From positions 1 to 48,364 of the forward strand of contig WLDE01000006.1 of assembly GCA_009704985.1 (NCBI GenBank): a DNA stretch of 48,364 bases, read 5' to 3'. This document shows positions 25,270 through 33,066 of the stretch, one piece after another (position 1 is the first letter of the stretch; the number at the start of each line of letters is the position of its first letter). Source of the DNA: Actinomycetota bacterium (GTDB lineage: Bacteria; Actinomycetota; Acidimicrobiia; Acidimicrobiales; Ilumatobacteraceae). The notes under the pieces were generated by a model. The model did not search any database. It had not been told where the DNA came from and saw only the letters and a program-made list of their open reading frames with translations. The position numbers and the translations under genes were made by a program.

Positions 25270-25690
25270 CATAGCTGCAACCGAACATCCAGGGTCGCAG
25301 AGTCTCCGACAGGATCGAGGAGCAGCTCGAGATCGAGGGCCTGGTACAGCCGGGCCCTCGTTTCGCGTTCAGCCCCGGCCAGCAGGGCGGCCAGGTCACC
25401 TGCGTGACCGAGCGCCTCACGAATGTCGTCGGCCGTGAGCGGCGCCGGCGCGTCGTGCTGCTGCTCCCAGGCGCTGATGGTGGCTTTGGCAGCGGCGAGG
25501 TCACGTTGGATCTGCTGCGTCGTGATCACGGCGAGGTTCGGGTCCATCCCGGCGCGGATCGCAGCGAGCACTCGGTCGAGCTCCACGGGCAGGTCCCGGA
25601 GCGCACGCCGTGCGGCCTGCACCTTCGGTGGCTCGGGGGCATGGGTCGCGTCGGCGGCGAGCACAGCAGCGATCGTGGTCTCCCGTTGCT
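25251..25690 (-). pseudogene. C-terminal remnant of a large serine recombinase
   Basis: About 145 residues remain. They read like the C-terminal region of large serine integrases: RDLAAAKATISAWEQQ, LTADDIREALGHAGDLAALL, ARLYQALDLELLLDPV, then a C-GGGG end running into the att site. The catalytic N-terminal domain and zinc domain are missing. Upstream the frame continues into unrelated sequence, and the opposite strand carries a TetR fragment from about 25693. This is most likely the decayed integrase of the second inserted element. Confidence 0.7.
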
Positions 25691-25692
25691 CG

Positions 25693-26117
25693 GGGGCAGT
25701 CGCGACGACCTCGTCCGCGAGGCGTTCCTCTGGTACCTGCAGTACGCCACCGCGGAGCTCGCCCGGCTGCGCCACGATCAGCGGACCAACACGGCCACAT
25801 CGCGACTCGTCGAATTCGTCGTCTCGCTCGTCCGCCAGGAGTCCCACAACCAACCGCTGGTTCGAGCCGAGTACGGGCTCATCATGTTCGCTGGTCGCGA
25901 CCCCGCTCTTCGCGAAGAGCTGCGCAACTGGGAACTTGTCCAACGGCGACATCTCGCGGATGAACTCCGGGCCGCCGGCAGTCGCCGACCTGACGCCGGC
26001 GCAGCGACGCTGGTCGCTCTCGTACGCGGTCTGGAACTCGAACTCCTCACCCACGCCCCGCTCACGGCGGCCCAGCTGCGAGGCCGAGTCCAGCCGGTCG
26101 TCCTGGCGCTCGTCTGA
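25693..26117 (+). pseudogene. C-terminal part of a TetR-family regulator
   Basis: Starts abruptly at the recombinase junction with GSRDDLVREAFLWYLQYATA, the end of the TetR HTH, and runs through a normal ligand-binding domain to a stop at 26115-26117. The DNA-binding helices are absent, so it cannot regulate. It is a recombination remnant. Confidence 0.65.
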
Positions 26118-26130
26118 GCGTCCCTCGCCG

Positions 26131-26250
26131 TCATCCGCCGCGACGGATCCAGTCGTCCACCTTCAACGGGATTCCGTGCTTGAACATCAGCGTGTCGAGG
26201 GCGGCCGCGGAGGCTGCAGCGTCTCGCCGCTGCAGCCCGTCGGGACACCG
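26131..26250 (-). pseudogene. C-terminal remnant of an unidentified protein
   Basis: The minus-strand frame ends AALDTLMFKHGIPLKVDDW-IRRGG at the stop 26131-26133. It looks like a natural protein end but has no start; the upstream sequence is unrelated. Family not recognised. Confidence 0.35.
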
Positions 26251-26282
26251 GCGCTTCCGTCCGGGACTCCTCGGAGAAGGGC

Positions 26283-27317
26283 CTACTCCGCCGTGACGTC
26301 GGTCCGGACGCCGTCGATGCCTTCGATCAGCGCGCGCCCGTAGAACGATGGGGGCGTGAATCCTGGATTGACGTTGTTCCGGGCCAGTTGCTCGATGATC
26401 CGCCCGATCGCCTTCACCGTGAAGACGTAGGCCTGAGGGCCTCGGATGACCACGGTCGCACTCCTGCCACCAGCGTCTTGCACGTGCGCCCACGAGTACG
26501 TGTGCTGGCTGTCGAGCTCGTCCGGGGACGGCCCCGGCGCGAACAACCGGTCGGCGTGCTTCATCAGGAGTCGTCGCAGCCGGTCCATGCGCCCCCTCAT
26601 GAACTGAACCAGTATCCAGGGGTAGTAGGAGTAGGCGGTGATCTCCGGGATGTTCGTGCTCATGTGGCTGGTGATGACATCACCCATCAGGGAGTTGTTG
26701 ATCAGCCGGTAGCCCTTCCCGTCGGCGTGGAACGTGCGCTTCTCCGAGGCGGACCGTGTGGCGACGAGCTCGCCCGCGCGCCGCGAGTAGCCGGTTTCGG
26801 TGGCCAGCCTGAGCACCGACCGGATGGTTCCCCTGGAGGCCTTGCCGAACGTGGCGAAGCCCAGCGACAACCGTGTCGGCTCTGCCAGCAGCGTGGAGGC
26901 AATCGCTCCTGCGATGTCCGTCGTGACGAGGTTGAAGCCCGCTCCGGGCATCAGCATGACGCCCCGGGCTGACGCCTCATCGTGGAGCTCGAGGATCTCG
27001 AGCATGTCGGGGCACTCCGCCGCGAGGTCCACGTAGTGCGTTCCCGTTCGAATACATGCATCGATCAGGTGCCTGTTCACCGCGAAACTGATGCTCGCCA
27101 GGTTCACCACGGCGCTGATGTCCGACAAGTGGGCCGCGATGTCTTGCGCGTCGCTGATCTCGAACACCCGGCACTCCAGCCCGAGCCTGTCGGCGGCACC
27201 TCGCAGGACCTGCTCCCTGGCACCGAGGACGATCGGCAGGCTCGTGTCCAGGGCACGCTCCAGGAACAGGTTGCCGGTGTAGCCGAGGACGCCGTAGACG
27301 AGGATCTTGGTCTTCAT
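26283..27317 (-). CDS. Saccharopine-dehydrogenase-like NAD(P) enzyme
   Basis: 344 aa. The N terminus KILVYGVLGYTGNLFLERAL is the Rossmann start of the saccharopine dehydrogenase / trans-acting enoyl reductase family, followed by VVNLASISFA and a GTHYVDLAAECPDM segment that are diagnostic. The C-terminal half is a mixed domain ending in a GFTPPSFYGRALIEGIDGV motif seen in this family. It probably reduces or isomerises an unknown metabolite. The ATG at 27317 overlaps unannotated sequence on the same strand; regulation is likely by the divergent TetR gene. Confidence 0.85.
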   Translation of the reverse strand: MKTKILVYGVLGYTGNLFLERALDTSLPIVLGAREQVLRGAADRLGLECRVFEISDAQDIAAHLSDISAVVNLASISFAVNRHLIDACIRTGTHYVDLAAECPDMLEILELHDEASARGVMLMPGAGFNLVTTDIAGAIASTLLAEPTRLSLGFATFGKASRGTIRSVLRLATETGYSRRAGELVATRSASEKRTFHADGKGYRLINNSLMGDVITSHMSTNIPEITAYSYYPWILVQFMRGRMDRLRRLLMKHADRLFAPGPSPDELDSQHTYSWAHVQDAGGRSATVVIRGPQAYVFTVKAIGRIIEQLARNNVNPGFTPPSFYGRALIEGIDGVRTDVTAE

Positions 27318-27556
27318 GAGGCGTCACCCCTCTCGGCTGAGCGGCGAATGGCCTCGAATCGACGCAGAGGGTGACCACCCACCCGTTCGCGTGGGCCTCC
27401 TCCATCGCCTGCTGACGCGTGGCAGCGTCCAGCCGTACAGCACGCTGTCAACGTACTCCGGCAGCGCGTGGTCGGCTTCGGGACGCACCACGGTGGCCGG
27501 CGACCCGGTCGCCGCCGGGTTCCCCTTGACATCGATGCGCGGATCTAGAACTATCA
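27318..27556 (-). other. Possible small disrupted gene upstream of the dehydrogenase
   Basis: From an ATG at 27557 the frame begins MIVLDPRIDVKGNPAAT and stays protein-like for about 50 residues to YGWTLPRVS. A second frame then continues with QAMEEAHANGWVVTLCVDSR. Together these look like one broken small gene, but I recognise no family. Confidence 0.3.
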
Positions 27557-27559
27557 CGC

Positions 27560-27572
27560 ATAGATCATCTAT
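27560..27572. promoter_or_regulatory. Palindromic operator ATAGATCATCTAT
   Basis: Perfect 6-bp arms around C, overlapping the ATG of the TetR gene, with another half-site CATAGAT at 27576-27582. It lies in the divergent promoter region and is probably the TetR binding site. Confidence 0.6.
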
Positions 27573-28236
27573 GACTCATAGATTCATCCCCCCTCACGAC
27601 GAAGACGCCCCGGGATCGCTGGACCGGCGCGGCCGGCGCCACCTGGCCAAGCGTTCTCGGATCATCGAGAACGCATGGGCGTTGGCTCGCCGCGATGGTC
27701 TCGCCGGCATCTCGCTCCGTGACCTCGCGGACAGCGTCGATCTCCGCCAGCCGTCGCTGTACGCGTACTTCGAGTCCAAGCTCGGTCTCTACGACGCAAT
27801 GTTCGAGGAAGGGCAGCGACAGCTGCTGGCTCGCTCGTTGGCGCGCGAGCGCCTCCCCGACCCTCGGGACGAACTCGTCGCCATCGTCGAGGACCTCGTC
27901 CGCTTCTCCAGCGAGGACACCGTCCGCCACCAGCTCCTGTTCCAGCGGACCATCCCGGGCTTCGAACCGTCCGAGGTGGCGATGGAGCCGGCCCGGGAGT
28001 TCGTCGACCTCATGACCGAGCGGCTGCGCGCTGCACGCATCGACGGCCCGGGTGACGTCGACCTGTTCTCGGCGATCGTCTCGGGCCTCGCCCACCAGCA
28101 GGTGGCGAACGATCCCGGCGGTGACCGGTGGGTGCGCCTCGCCCGCCGCGTCGTCGAGGCGTTCGTCGCCGATGTCGACCGGCGCGCCGACCGTTCCTCG
28201 AAGCAACGCACCACGAGAAGGAGCCTGAAGACGTGA
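27571..28236 (+). CDS. TetR-family transcriptional regulator
   Basis: 221 aa. The N-terminal HTH spans about residues 28-75 (IIENAWALARRDGLAGISLRDLA, ending in SLYAYFESKLGLYDAMF). The C-terminal ligand domain has the TetR_C WHG-like layout. The gene overlaps the next one by 4 nt (GTGA) and faces the saccharopine-dehydrogenase-like gene; the operator at 27560-27572 overlaps its own start, so it is likely autorepressed. The likely regulon is the isomerase-MBL genes and the divergent dehydrogenase. Confidence 0.9.
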   Translation: MTHRFIPPHDEDAPGSLDRRGRRHLAKRSRIIENAWALARRDGLAGISLRDLADSVDLRQPSLYAYFESKLGLYDAMFEEGQRQLLARSLARERLPDPRDELVAIVEDLVRFSSEDTVRHQLLFQRTIPGFEPSEVAMEPAREFVDLMTERLRAARIDGPGDVDLFSAIVSGLAHQQVANDPGGDRWVRLARRVVEAFVADVDRRADRSSKQRTTRRSLKT

Positions 28237-29000
28237 ACGAGACCCCGACCGCGACCATCGACGTCACTTCGATCACCCGCATCGACCACGACGAGGCGAT
28301 GCGCATCACCGCCGTCGAGAACCGCAAACTCGGCGAGTTGCTGGAGGCGCTGCGTCCGCCGGACTGGAGCACTCCCACCGAGTGCACCCGGTGGGACGTG
28401 CGAGCCATGGTGGCCCACCTCATCGGCTCCGCTGCGAGTCAAGCCTCGCCTCGGGAGTTCCTCTGCCAGAAGCGGGGCGGCGCGCCGATCTGCAAGGAGC
28501 TCGGTTCGCCGTTCTGGTGGGACGGTATGAACGAACTGCAGGTGCGCGAGCGTGCCGGGGCGACGACCGAGCAGCTGATCTCGGAGTGGGCCGCCGCGTC
28601 GGCCAAGGCGCTGACGGCGCGCACCAAGCTGCCCCGACCCTTCGCCCGGTTGAAGCTGCTGAACCTGCCGGCACCTGTCGGCCGTCAGCCCCTGTCCTAC
28701 CTGTTCGACATCGGCTTCACCCGCGACGTGTGGACGCACCGGATCGACATCGCGCATGCCGTCGGGCGGGAGATCGACCACGACGCCGCCCACGACGGGC
28801 GGATCCTCGCCGACATCGTCGCGGAGTGGGCGGCCACACACGGCGAACCGTTCACCCTCGTGCTCGACGGTCCGGCCGGCGGCACCTTCGTGCAGGGCTC
28901 GGGCGGCGAGGAGGTCCACGCCGGCGTCGTCGACTTCGTCCGCACGCTCAGCGAGCGCACGACGGCGGAGGGGGTCCTCCGGCACCCGCTCCCGCTCTGA
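28233..29000 (+). CDS. Mycothiol-dependent maleylpyruvate isomerase-family protein
   Basis: 255 aa, DinB-like fold. Residues 30-180 match the MDMPI N-terminal domain (PTECTRWDVRAMVAHLIGSA, later GFTRDVWTHRIDIAHAVG), with the metal-binding His of MVAHL and the later HRIDIA His. The rest is an SCP2-like C-terminal domain (FTLVLDGPAGGTFVQG). Such enzymes use mycothiol, an actinobacterial thiol. Start GTG 28233 shares GTGA with the TetR stop and has GAAGGAG 10 nt upstream. Confidence 0.88.
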   Translation: MNETPTATIDVTSITRIDHDEAMRITAVENRKLGELLEALRPPDWSTPTECTRWDVRAMVAHLIGSAASQASPREFLCQKRGGAPICKELGSPFWWDGMNELQVRERAGATTEQLISEWAAASAKALTARTKLPRPFARLKLLNLPAPVGRQPLSYLFDIGFTRDVWTHRIDIAHAVGREIDHDAAHDGRILADIVAEWAATHGEPFTLVLDGPAGGTFVQGSGGEEVHAGVVDFVRTLSERTTAEGVLRHPLPL

Positions 29001-29031
29001 ACCACGAGTCATCGAACGAAAGCGAGCCACC

Positions 29032-29418
29032 ATGACCACCACGATCGACGAGATCGCCGACGGCATCTACCGGATCTCGACCTTCGTCCCCGACGTCGGC
29101 CCGACCGGCTTCACCTTCAACCAGTTCCTGATCGCTGCCGACGGCCCGCTGCTGTTCCACACCGGGCAACTCATGCTGTTCGACGCGGTCAGCAGCGCTG
29201 TCGCCACTGTCGTACCGCTCGACACGCTCCGGTGGATCACGTCCGGACACGTCGAAGCCGACGAGTGCGGTGCGATGAACCACTTCCTGGAAGTGATCGA
29301 CCTCGACCCGCTTGTCGAGGCGAGCCTCGCAGTAGAAGCACGACCCGGCCTGGAGTTCGAGCAGGCCGCCGGCGAGGACCTTCGGGAAGGCGGCGCGTTC
29401 TCGGCCGAAGAGGTGTGA
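29032..29418 (+). pseudogene. Metallo-beta-lactamase-fold protein, truncated chimera
   Basis: ATG 29032 begins a normal MBL-fold flavoprotein-like sequence (EIADGIYRISTFVPDVGPTG, then GPLLFHTGQL and a TSGHVEADECGAMNHFL segment with the H-x-E-x-D metal motif). At about 29287 it runs into the antisense of an HNH nuclease fragment, ending as a spurious 44-residue tail. About the last half of the domain is lost. It was the third gene of the TetR operon. Confidence 0.75.
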
Positions 29419-29736
29419 TCGGAGCTGCGCGTCCTCGGTGGTGATGCGCGTCCAGCGAGCGACGTCCTGGGTCCAATGGTGCTCGATGAGCGGCCGCAGC
29501 ATCGGGCCCAGCACGACCAGTCGGTCGGCGACGCCGTCGAGGAGGCGAATCCGGTCACCGCTGGACTTGCGGAGCGATGCGACGGTGGTGCCTTCGGACC
29601 AGTCGACGGCGTAGAGGAACGGGATCGGCGTCGTCCCGATCGTCTGGAGGAGTGGGATCGGGTAGCGGACGAACGTGTCCTCCACGACGTCGAGCGTGCG
29701 CTCGTGGTCGCGCGGGGCACGGCGAGCGACCTCCCT
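29287..29736 (-). pseudogene. HNH endonuclease fragment, duplicate of 38681-39125
   Basis: Corresponds to residues about 105-253 of the full HNH protein at 38388-39440, with few differences and no gaps (constant offset 9392 bp). It retains the zinc Cys pair (CFYC) and first His (VDHF) but breaks off directly after, so the N and H of the nuclease motif are missing and it has no proper start. Confidence 0.8.
29287..29736. repeat. Direct repeat of about 445 bp, copy 1 (partner 38681-39125)
   Basis: Ungapped direct repeat in the same orientation, offset 9392 bp. Its left border is a short GGAAGTGATCG shared by both copies; its right border is near GCGACCTC. Confidence 0.8.
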
Positions 29737-29805
29737 CGACGTGGCGACGGCGTTCCGCCAGATCGGCCGCGCCGGCCTGCTGAACCGCTGACCGGCCCGC
29801 TGCCG

Positions 29806-30489
29806 TCAGTCGGCGGCGCGCACCCCACCGTCGGGGGCGGAGAGGCGATCGACGATCGCGGCGAACAGTTCGGACCCTCGCTCGGGTGAGCCGGCGGCGA
29901 CCTGCTGGCGGCCGCGGCGTACGGACGGCCAGGTGTCGGCCTCGGCCTGGGCCCACGTCGCCCAGTCGCGCGCGGTCTCGTGGAGGCGGACCCACAGTTC
30001 CATCGCGAGTGCGTTCGTGGCGCGGCGGCCGGCGAAGTGGTCGATGCCGGCGGCGATCTCGGCTGCCATCGCGCCGAGGCGGCCGAGGGTGTCGGACGCC
30101 TGCGACTCGATGCCGGCGAGTGTGGTGTGCAGGTCGGCCTTCGACGCGCCGTCGGCGAAGAAGACGCGCAGCAGCGGCTCCATCTCGATCACCATCGGTT
30201 CGCCGGGTCCGTCGCGCAGCCACTCGCGTAGGGCGGCCCGGCCTTCGGCGGTGATCTCGTAGACGTTGCTCGTCCGTTTGCCGGTTGCTACGGATCGGGA
30301 AGAGGCGAGGCCGAGCGCGGCGAGGCGCTTTGGTTCGTCGTAGAGCTTGCGCTCGGCGCGTGGCCAGAAGAAATGCACGCTCCGCTGCATCTGCTTGGCG
30401 AGCTCGTACGTGGTCCACGGCTGGATCGCGAGCAGGCCGAGCATCGCGAACGAAGTGGGGGTGAGGTCTTCGCGGGAGTGGGTTGACAT
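29806..30489 (-). CDS. PadR-family transcriptional regulator
   Basis: 227 aa. N-terminal winged helix (LTPTSFAMLGLLAIQPWTTYELAKQ), with YEITAEGRAALREWL as the wing/linker, then a C-terminal helical Vir_Reg-like dimer domain, which is the PadR layout. I use ATG 30489; a TTG at 30498 would add three residues. It is divergent from the cupin/PIG-L operon, and an inverted repeat fills the 77-bp gap. PadR proteins usually repress the adjacent gene and release on binding a phenolic or other small ligand. Confidence 0.9.
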   Translation of the reverse strand: MSTHSREDLTPTSFAMLGLLAIQPWTTYELAKQMQRSVHFFWPRAERKLYDEPKRLAALGLASSRSVATGKRTSNVYEITAEGRAALREWLRDGPGEPMVIEMEPLLRVFFADGASKADLHTTLAGIESQASDTLGRLGAMAAEIAAGIDHFAGRRATNALAMELWVRLHETARDWATWAQAEADTWPSVRRGRQQVAAGSPERGSELFAAIVDRLSAPDGGVRAAD

Positions 30490-30498
30490 AGTGTCCAA

Positions 30499-30535
30499 GA
30501 CAGTATTTACTCCCCGAGTCGAAGCAAATACTGTC
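30499..30535. promoter_or_regulatory. PadR operator, inverted repeat GACAGTATTT / AAATACTGTC
   Basis: Perfect 10-bp arms 17 nt apart, with a third half-site GGCAGTATTC at 30539-30548, between the padR-like gene and the cupin gene. Confidence 0.75.
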
Positions 30536-30565
30536 CATGGCAGTATTCACGGGAAGGAACCTGAG

Positions 30566-31027
30566 ATGACCATCACCGACGAAACGACGACGACCGACCG
30601 GGCTCTGTGGATGCTCAACAGCCTGATGATCGAGCGGCTGACCGCCGAGCAGACCGGCGGTGCGTACAGCGTCCACGAGCAGTGGATCACCCCGGCTGGC
30701 AACCCGCCGCCCCACCAGCACACGCACGAGGACGAGGCGTTCGTCGTGCTCGAGGGCGAGGTCGACTTCATGGTCGGCGGCGCCATCACCCGGGTCGGCA
30801 CCGGCGGCTTCGCCTTCGCCCCTCGCGGCATCCCGCACACGTACGCAGTGGTCGGCGACTCGGCGCACCTGTACGTCATCACCTCGCCCGGGCTCGAGCG
30901 GTTCTTCCGTGAGCTCGGCGAGCCCGCCGGCGCCCTCAGCCTGCCCGAGCCGAGCGCTCCCGACGTGGCCCGCGTGGTCGAGGTCGCCGGCCGCCACGGC
31001 ATCGAGATCCTGCCGCCGCCCGCATGA
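30566..31027 (+). CDS. Cupin-domain protein (quercetin-dioxygenase-like)
   Basis: 153 aa, one cupin beta-barrel. Motif 1 is PPPHQHTHEDEAFVVLEGE (metal His/His/Glu) and motif 2 is APRGIPHTYAVVG (third His). All metal ligands are present. It may be a dioxygenase or isomerase of a phenolic compound. Strong Shine-Dalgarno GGGAAGGAA before the ATG. Its stop overlaps the PIG-L start (ATGA), and it is controlled by the PadR operator. Confidence 0.88.
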   Translation: MTITDETTTTDRALWMLNSLMIERLTAEQTGGAYSVHEQWITPAGNPPPHQHTHEDEAFVVLEGEVDFMVGGAITRVGTGGFAFAPRGIPHTYAVVGDSAHLYVITSPGLERFFRELGEPAGALSLPEPSAPDVARVVEVAGRHGIEILPPPA

Positions 31028-31785
31028 AGATGCTCGTGGTGGTCGCCCACCCCGACGACGAGACCTTCGGGACCGGCTCGGTGATCGCCCGTGCCGCGCG
31101 CGACGGCGCCGAGGTGGTGGTGCTCTGTGCGACCAGCGGTGAGCTGGGTGAGGCGCGCCCGGGCTCCGTGCCGTGCGGCTGCTCCCTCGCCGAGGTGCGT
31201 CGCCAGGAGCTGCACGCCGCCGCCGCCCTGCTCGGTGCGCGGCGCGTGCAGTTGCTCGCCTTCGAGGACTCCGGATGGGACGGCGACTGCGCGCCCGGCT
31301 CGCTGGTGGGCGCCGCGTTCGACGACGTCGTGGCCGCGGTGCGCGAGGGGATCGCGCAGGAGCGGCCGGATGTCGTCGTGACGCTCGACCCCACCGGCGG
31401 CGACGGCCACCGCGACCACGTGCGCATCGCCCAGGCCACGACGGTCGCGTTCGACGAGGTGGCACCTGAGGGTGCGTCGCTCTACTACTGGTGTCTGGTG
31501 CGGTCGGTGATGCGCCGCTGGGTCGCCCACAGGTCGGGCTCGGTCTACGCCGAGGTGCCGGAGGACGACTTCGGCCATCCCGACGAGGCGATCACCACCG
31601 TGGTCGACGTGACCGACCTGTTGCCGTTGCGGTGGGAGGCGATCGCCCTGCATCGCAGTCAGTCGTCGCCGTACGACGACCTGCCCGACGAGTTGGCCGC
31701 AGCGTTCCTCGGGACCGATCGCCTGGTGCGGGCGAGACCGGAATGGACTGGAGGTCCGCTCGAGGTGGCGCTGCGGGTGCCGTGA
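31024..31785 (+). CDS. PIG-L family deacetylase
   Basis: 253 aa. LmbE-like zinc-dependent N-acetyl hydrolase: AHPDDE at residues 8-13 provides two zinc ligands and the catalytic Asp, and DGHRDHVRIAQA provides the third His. In actinobacteria the family includes mycothiol MshB/Mca and antibiotic-modifying deacetylases. Coupled to the cupin gene by a 4-nt overlap. Internal Cys residues (VPCGCS) are unusual but lie outside the active site. Confidence 0.93.
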   Translation: MKMLVVVAHPDDETFGTGSVIARAARDGAEVVVLCATSGELGEARPGSVPCGCSLAEVRRQELHAAAALLGARRVQLLAFEDSGWDGDCAPGSLVGAAFDDVVAAVREGIAQERPDVVVTLDPTGGDGHRDHVRIAQATTVAFDEVAPEGASLYYWCLVRSVMRRWVAHRSGSVYAEVPEDDFGHPDEAITTVVDVTDLLPLRWEAIALHRSQSSPYDDLPDELAAAFLGTDRLVRARPEWTGGPLEVALRVP

Positions 31786-31987
31786 GGCGAGCCGCTCCGA
31801 TCGGTCAGGCGGACGAGGCGGCCCAGTCGCGGGCGTCCCCGCTCGCGACCCACCGGATCGCGTTCGCCAGCGCCAGGCGGTCGTTCGGGTCGGCGTGGGT
31901 GGTGGGGCCGTCGCCGAACCGCAGGTAGACGGCGGGGGAGCGGCCGGCCGGCTTCCCCCAGGATTCTGGTCCCCCTGCTGGACACCG
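31786..31987 (-). other. Intergenic stretch with a protein-end remnant
   Basis: On the minus strand a frame ending at 31805-31807 reads AVYLRFGDGPTTHADPND, then LANAIRWVASGDARDWAA. It resembles a true C terminus, but a stop lies just upstream. Unknown family. Confidence 0.35.
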
Positions 31988-32425
31988 TCAGCGGCCGCGA
32001 ACCCACCGCCACTCCCGCCCGGACCCACCGAGGCGGCGCAGCACCTCGTCGATGCCGACGATCAGATGCGCCTGATCATCGGACTCAGAGAACCACGCCC
32101 GGGTCTTGGATGAGTGTGACAACGACCCGACGAACACGTACGCCTTCTGCCCCCACGGGGTGTCGTCCAACTCGAGCCAGTCCTACTGCACCTCGGCGCC
32201 GGGCGGACGCTCGATGTCGACGTGCGCCCGACCGTTGGATGCCGCGCACGGCCTGCAATGCGACCGCATTTGCCGGTCGCGGACCTGACGGGTGAACGTC
32301 GAATACGCCCGCTCATGGCCGAGCGCGACGACTTCGTCGAACAACACCGTCGGCCCACACGTGCGGATCCTCCTTCGACCGCTGGCGGACGTAGGGCTCC
32401 GACCGGTCGAACGGATCCTCCTCGC
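31988..32425 (-). pseudogene. IS21-like (Mu-type) transposase remnant with amber codon
   Basis: The first frame ends ...RAHVDIERPPGAEVQ, then a TAG at 32183-32185, then DWLELDDTPWGQKAYVFVGSL continuing to RRLGG. This is the rve catalytic-core start of IstA-type transposases (normally ...E-Q-[W/F]-DWLEL). The HTH and the second half of the core are gone, so it is inactive. No terminal repeats were found. Confidence 0.65.
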
Positions 32426-32488
32426 CGTCGGGCCGCCGACGGACGCCGGCTTCACGTTCGCCCGACAGACGGGCTCGTCTGGGCGGGC

Positions 32489-32809
32489 TCAGGGCCGGCG
32501 GTCGGTTCCGAAGTCTGGGTGTCGGTGTTGGTGGAGGACCGCCAGGACGATCGGCCGGTCGTCATCCAGGCTCCGGTACCGCACGGCGTACGGGAAGCCG
32601 TTGGCGGGGAGCTTGCGCTCGACGATCTCGTCCCCGTCGTCACGAAGAGCCGGAGTGCCGGAGTTCGGCCATCGCGACGCCCGGAGCACGGTCGAATGGA
32701 TCGCGTCGAGGAAACGATCACCGAGCCCACGCTCTTGGTCCTCGTACCAGGTCCAGGCTTGCTCGAGGTCGGTGTCGACGAGTTCGTGATACTCGATACG
32801 AAGGCTCAC
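32489..32809 (-). CDS. RelE/ParE-family toxin
   Basis: 106 aa. ParE-like fold: VDTDLEQAWTWYEDQERGLG as the early helices, then RFLDAIHSTV, then the strand VRYRSLDDDRPIVLAVLHQHR with conserved Arg and His. It either poisons gyrase (ParE) or cleaves mRNA (RelE). GTG start shares GTGA with the antitoxin stop, so the two are coupled. Confidence 0.85.
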   Translation of the reverse strand: MSLRIEYHELVDTDLEQAWTWYEDQERGLGDRFLDAIHSTVLRASRWPNSGTPALRDDGDEIVERKLPANGFPYAVRYRSLDDDRPIVLAVLHQHRHPDFGTDRRP

Positions 32810-33054
32810 GCGTCGCGCTGGGCGCGGCGGTCGGCGAACCGCTGCTCGATCTCTCCCCAGGTGATCGTTCGTGCGTCGCCGGCGTCGAGCATCGCTGCTC
32901 GTCGCTGCGTCTCTGCCGACCACAGTTCGTCGATCTCGCTCTCGTCGACGATCTCGCTGTCGAGACTCGCCAGCAGCTCTGAGGCGATCCGCGCTCGTTC
33001 CTGGGTGGGGAGTGCGAGTACCTCTTCTCGCAGATCGTCGGCGGTCTTGGCCAC
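32806..33054 (-). CDS. Addiction-module antitoxin
   Basis: 82 aa, first gene of the pair. It matches the short 'putative addiction module component' family: LPTQERARIASELLASLD early, then DELWSAETQRRAAMLDAGDA and TWGEIEQRFADRR, all helix. The GTG start at 33054 is preceded by TACGAT at 6 nt, a leaderless promoter. It neutralises the ParE-like toxin encoded next. Confidence 0.85.
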   Translation of the reverse strand: MAKTADDLREEVLALPTQERARIASELLASLDSEIVDESEIDELWSAETQRRAAMLDAGDARTITWGEIEQRFADRRAQRDA

Positions 33055-33060
33055 GTCGTC

Positions 33061-33066
33061 ATCGTA
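33061..33066 (-). promoter_or_regulatory. -10 hexamer TACGAT of the ParE-type TA operon
   Basis: Six nt before the GTG at 33054. Confidence 0.5.

Noticed and set aside
25226..25504. Minus-strand ORF ending GAGFEPATFGS
   Set aside because: This ending is the well-known antisense translation of a tRNA 3' end, not a gene.
28233..29000. Second selenoprotein candidate by in-frame UGA
   Set aside because: All other in-frame stops in the window end proteins at normal lengths or occur in clear pseudogenes without hairpins.
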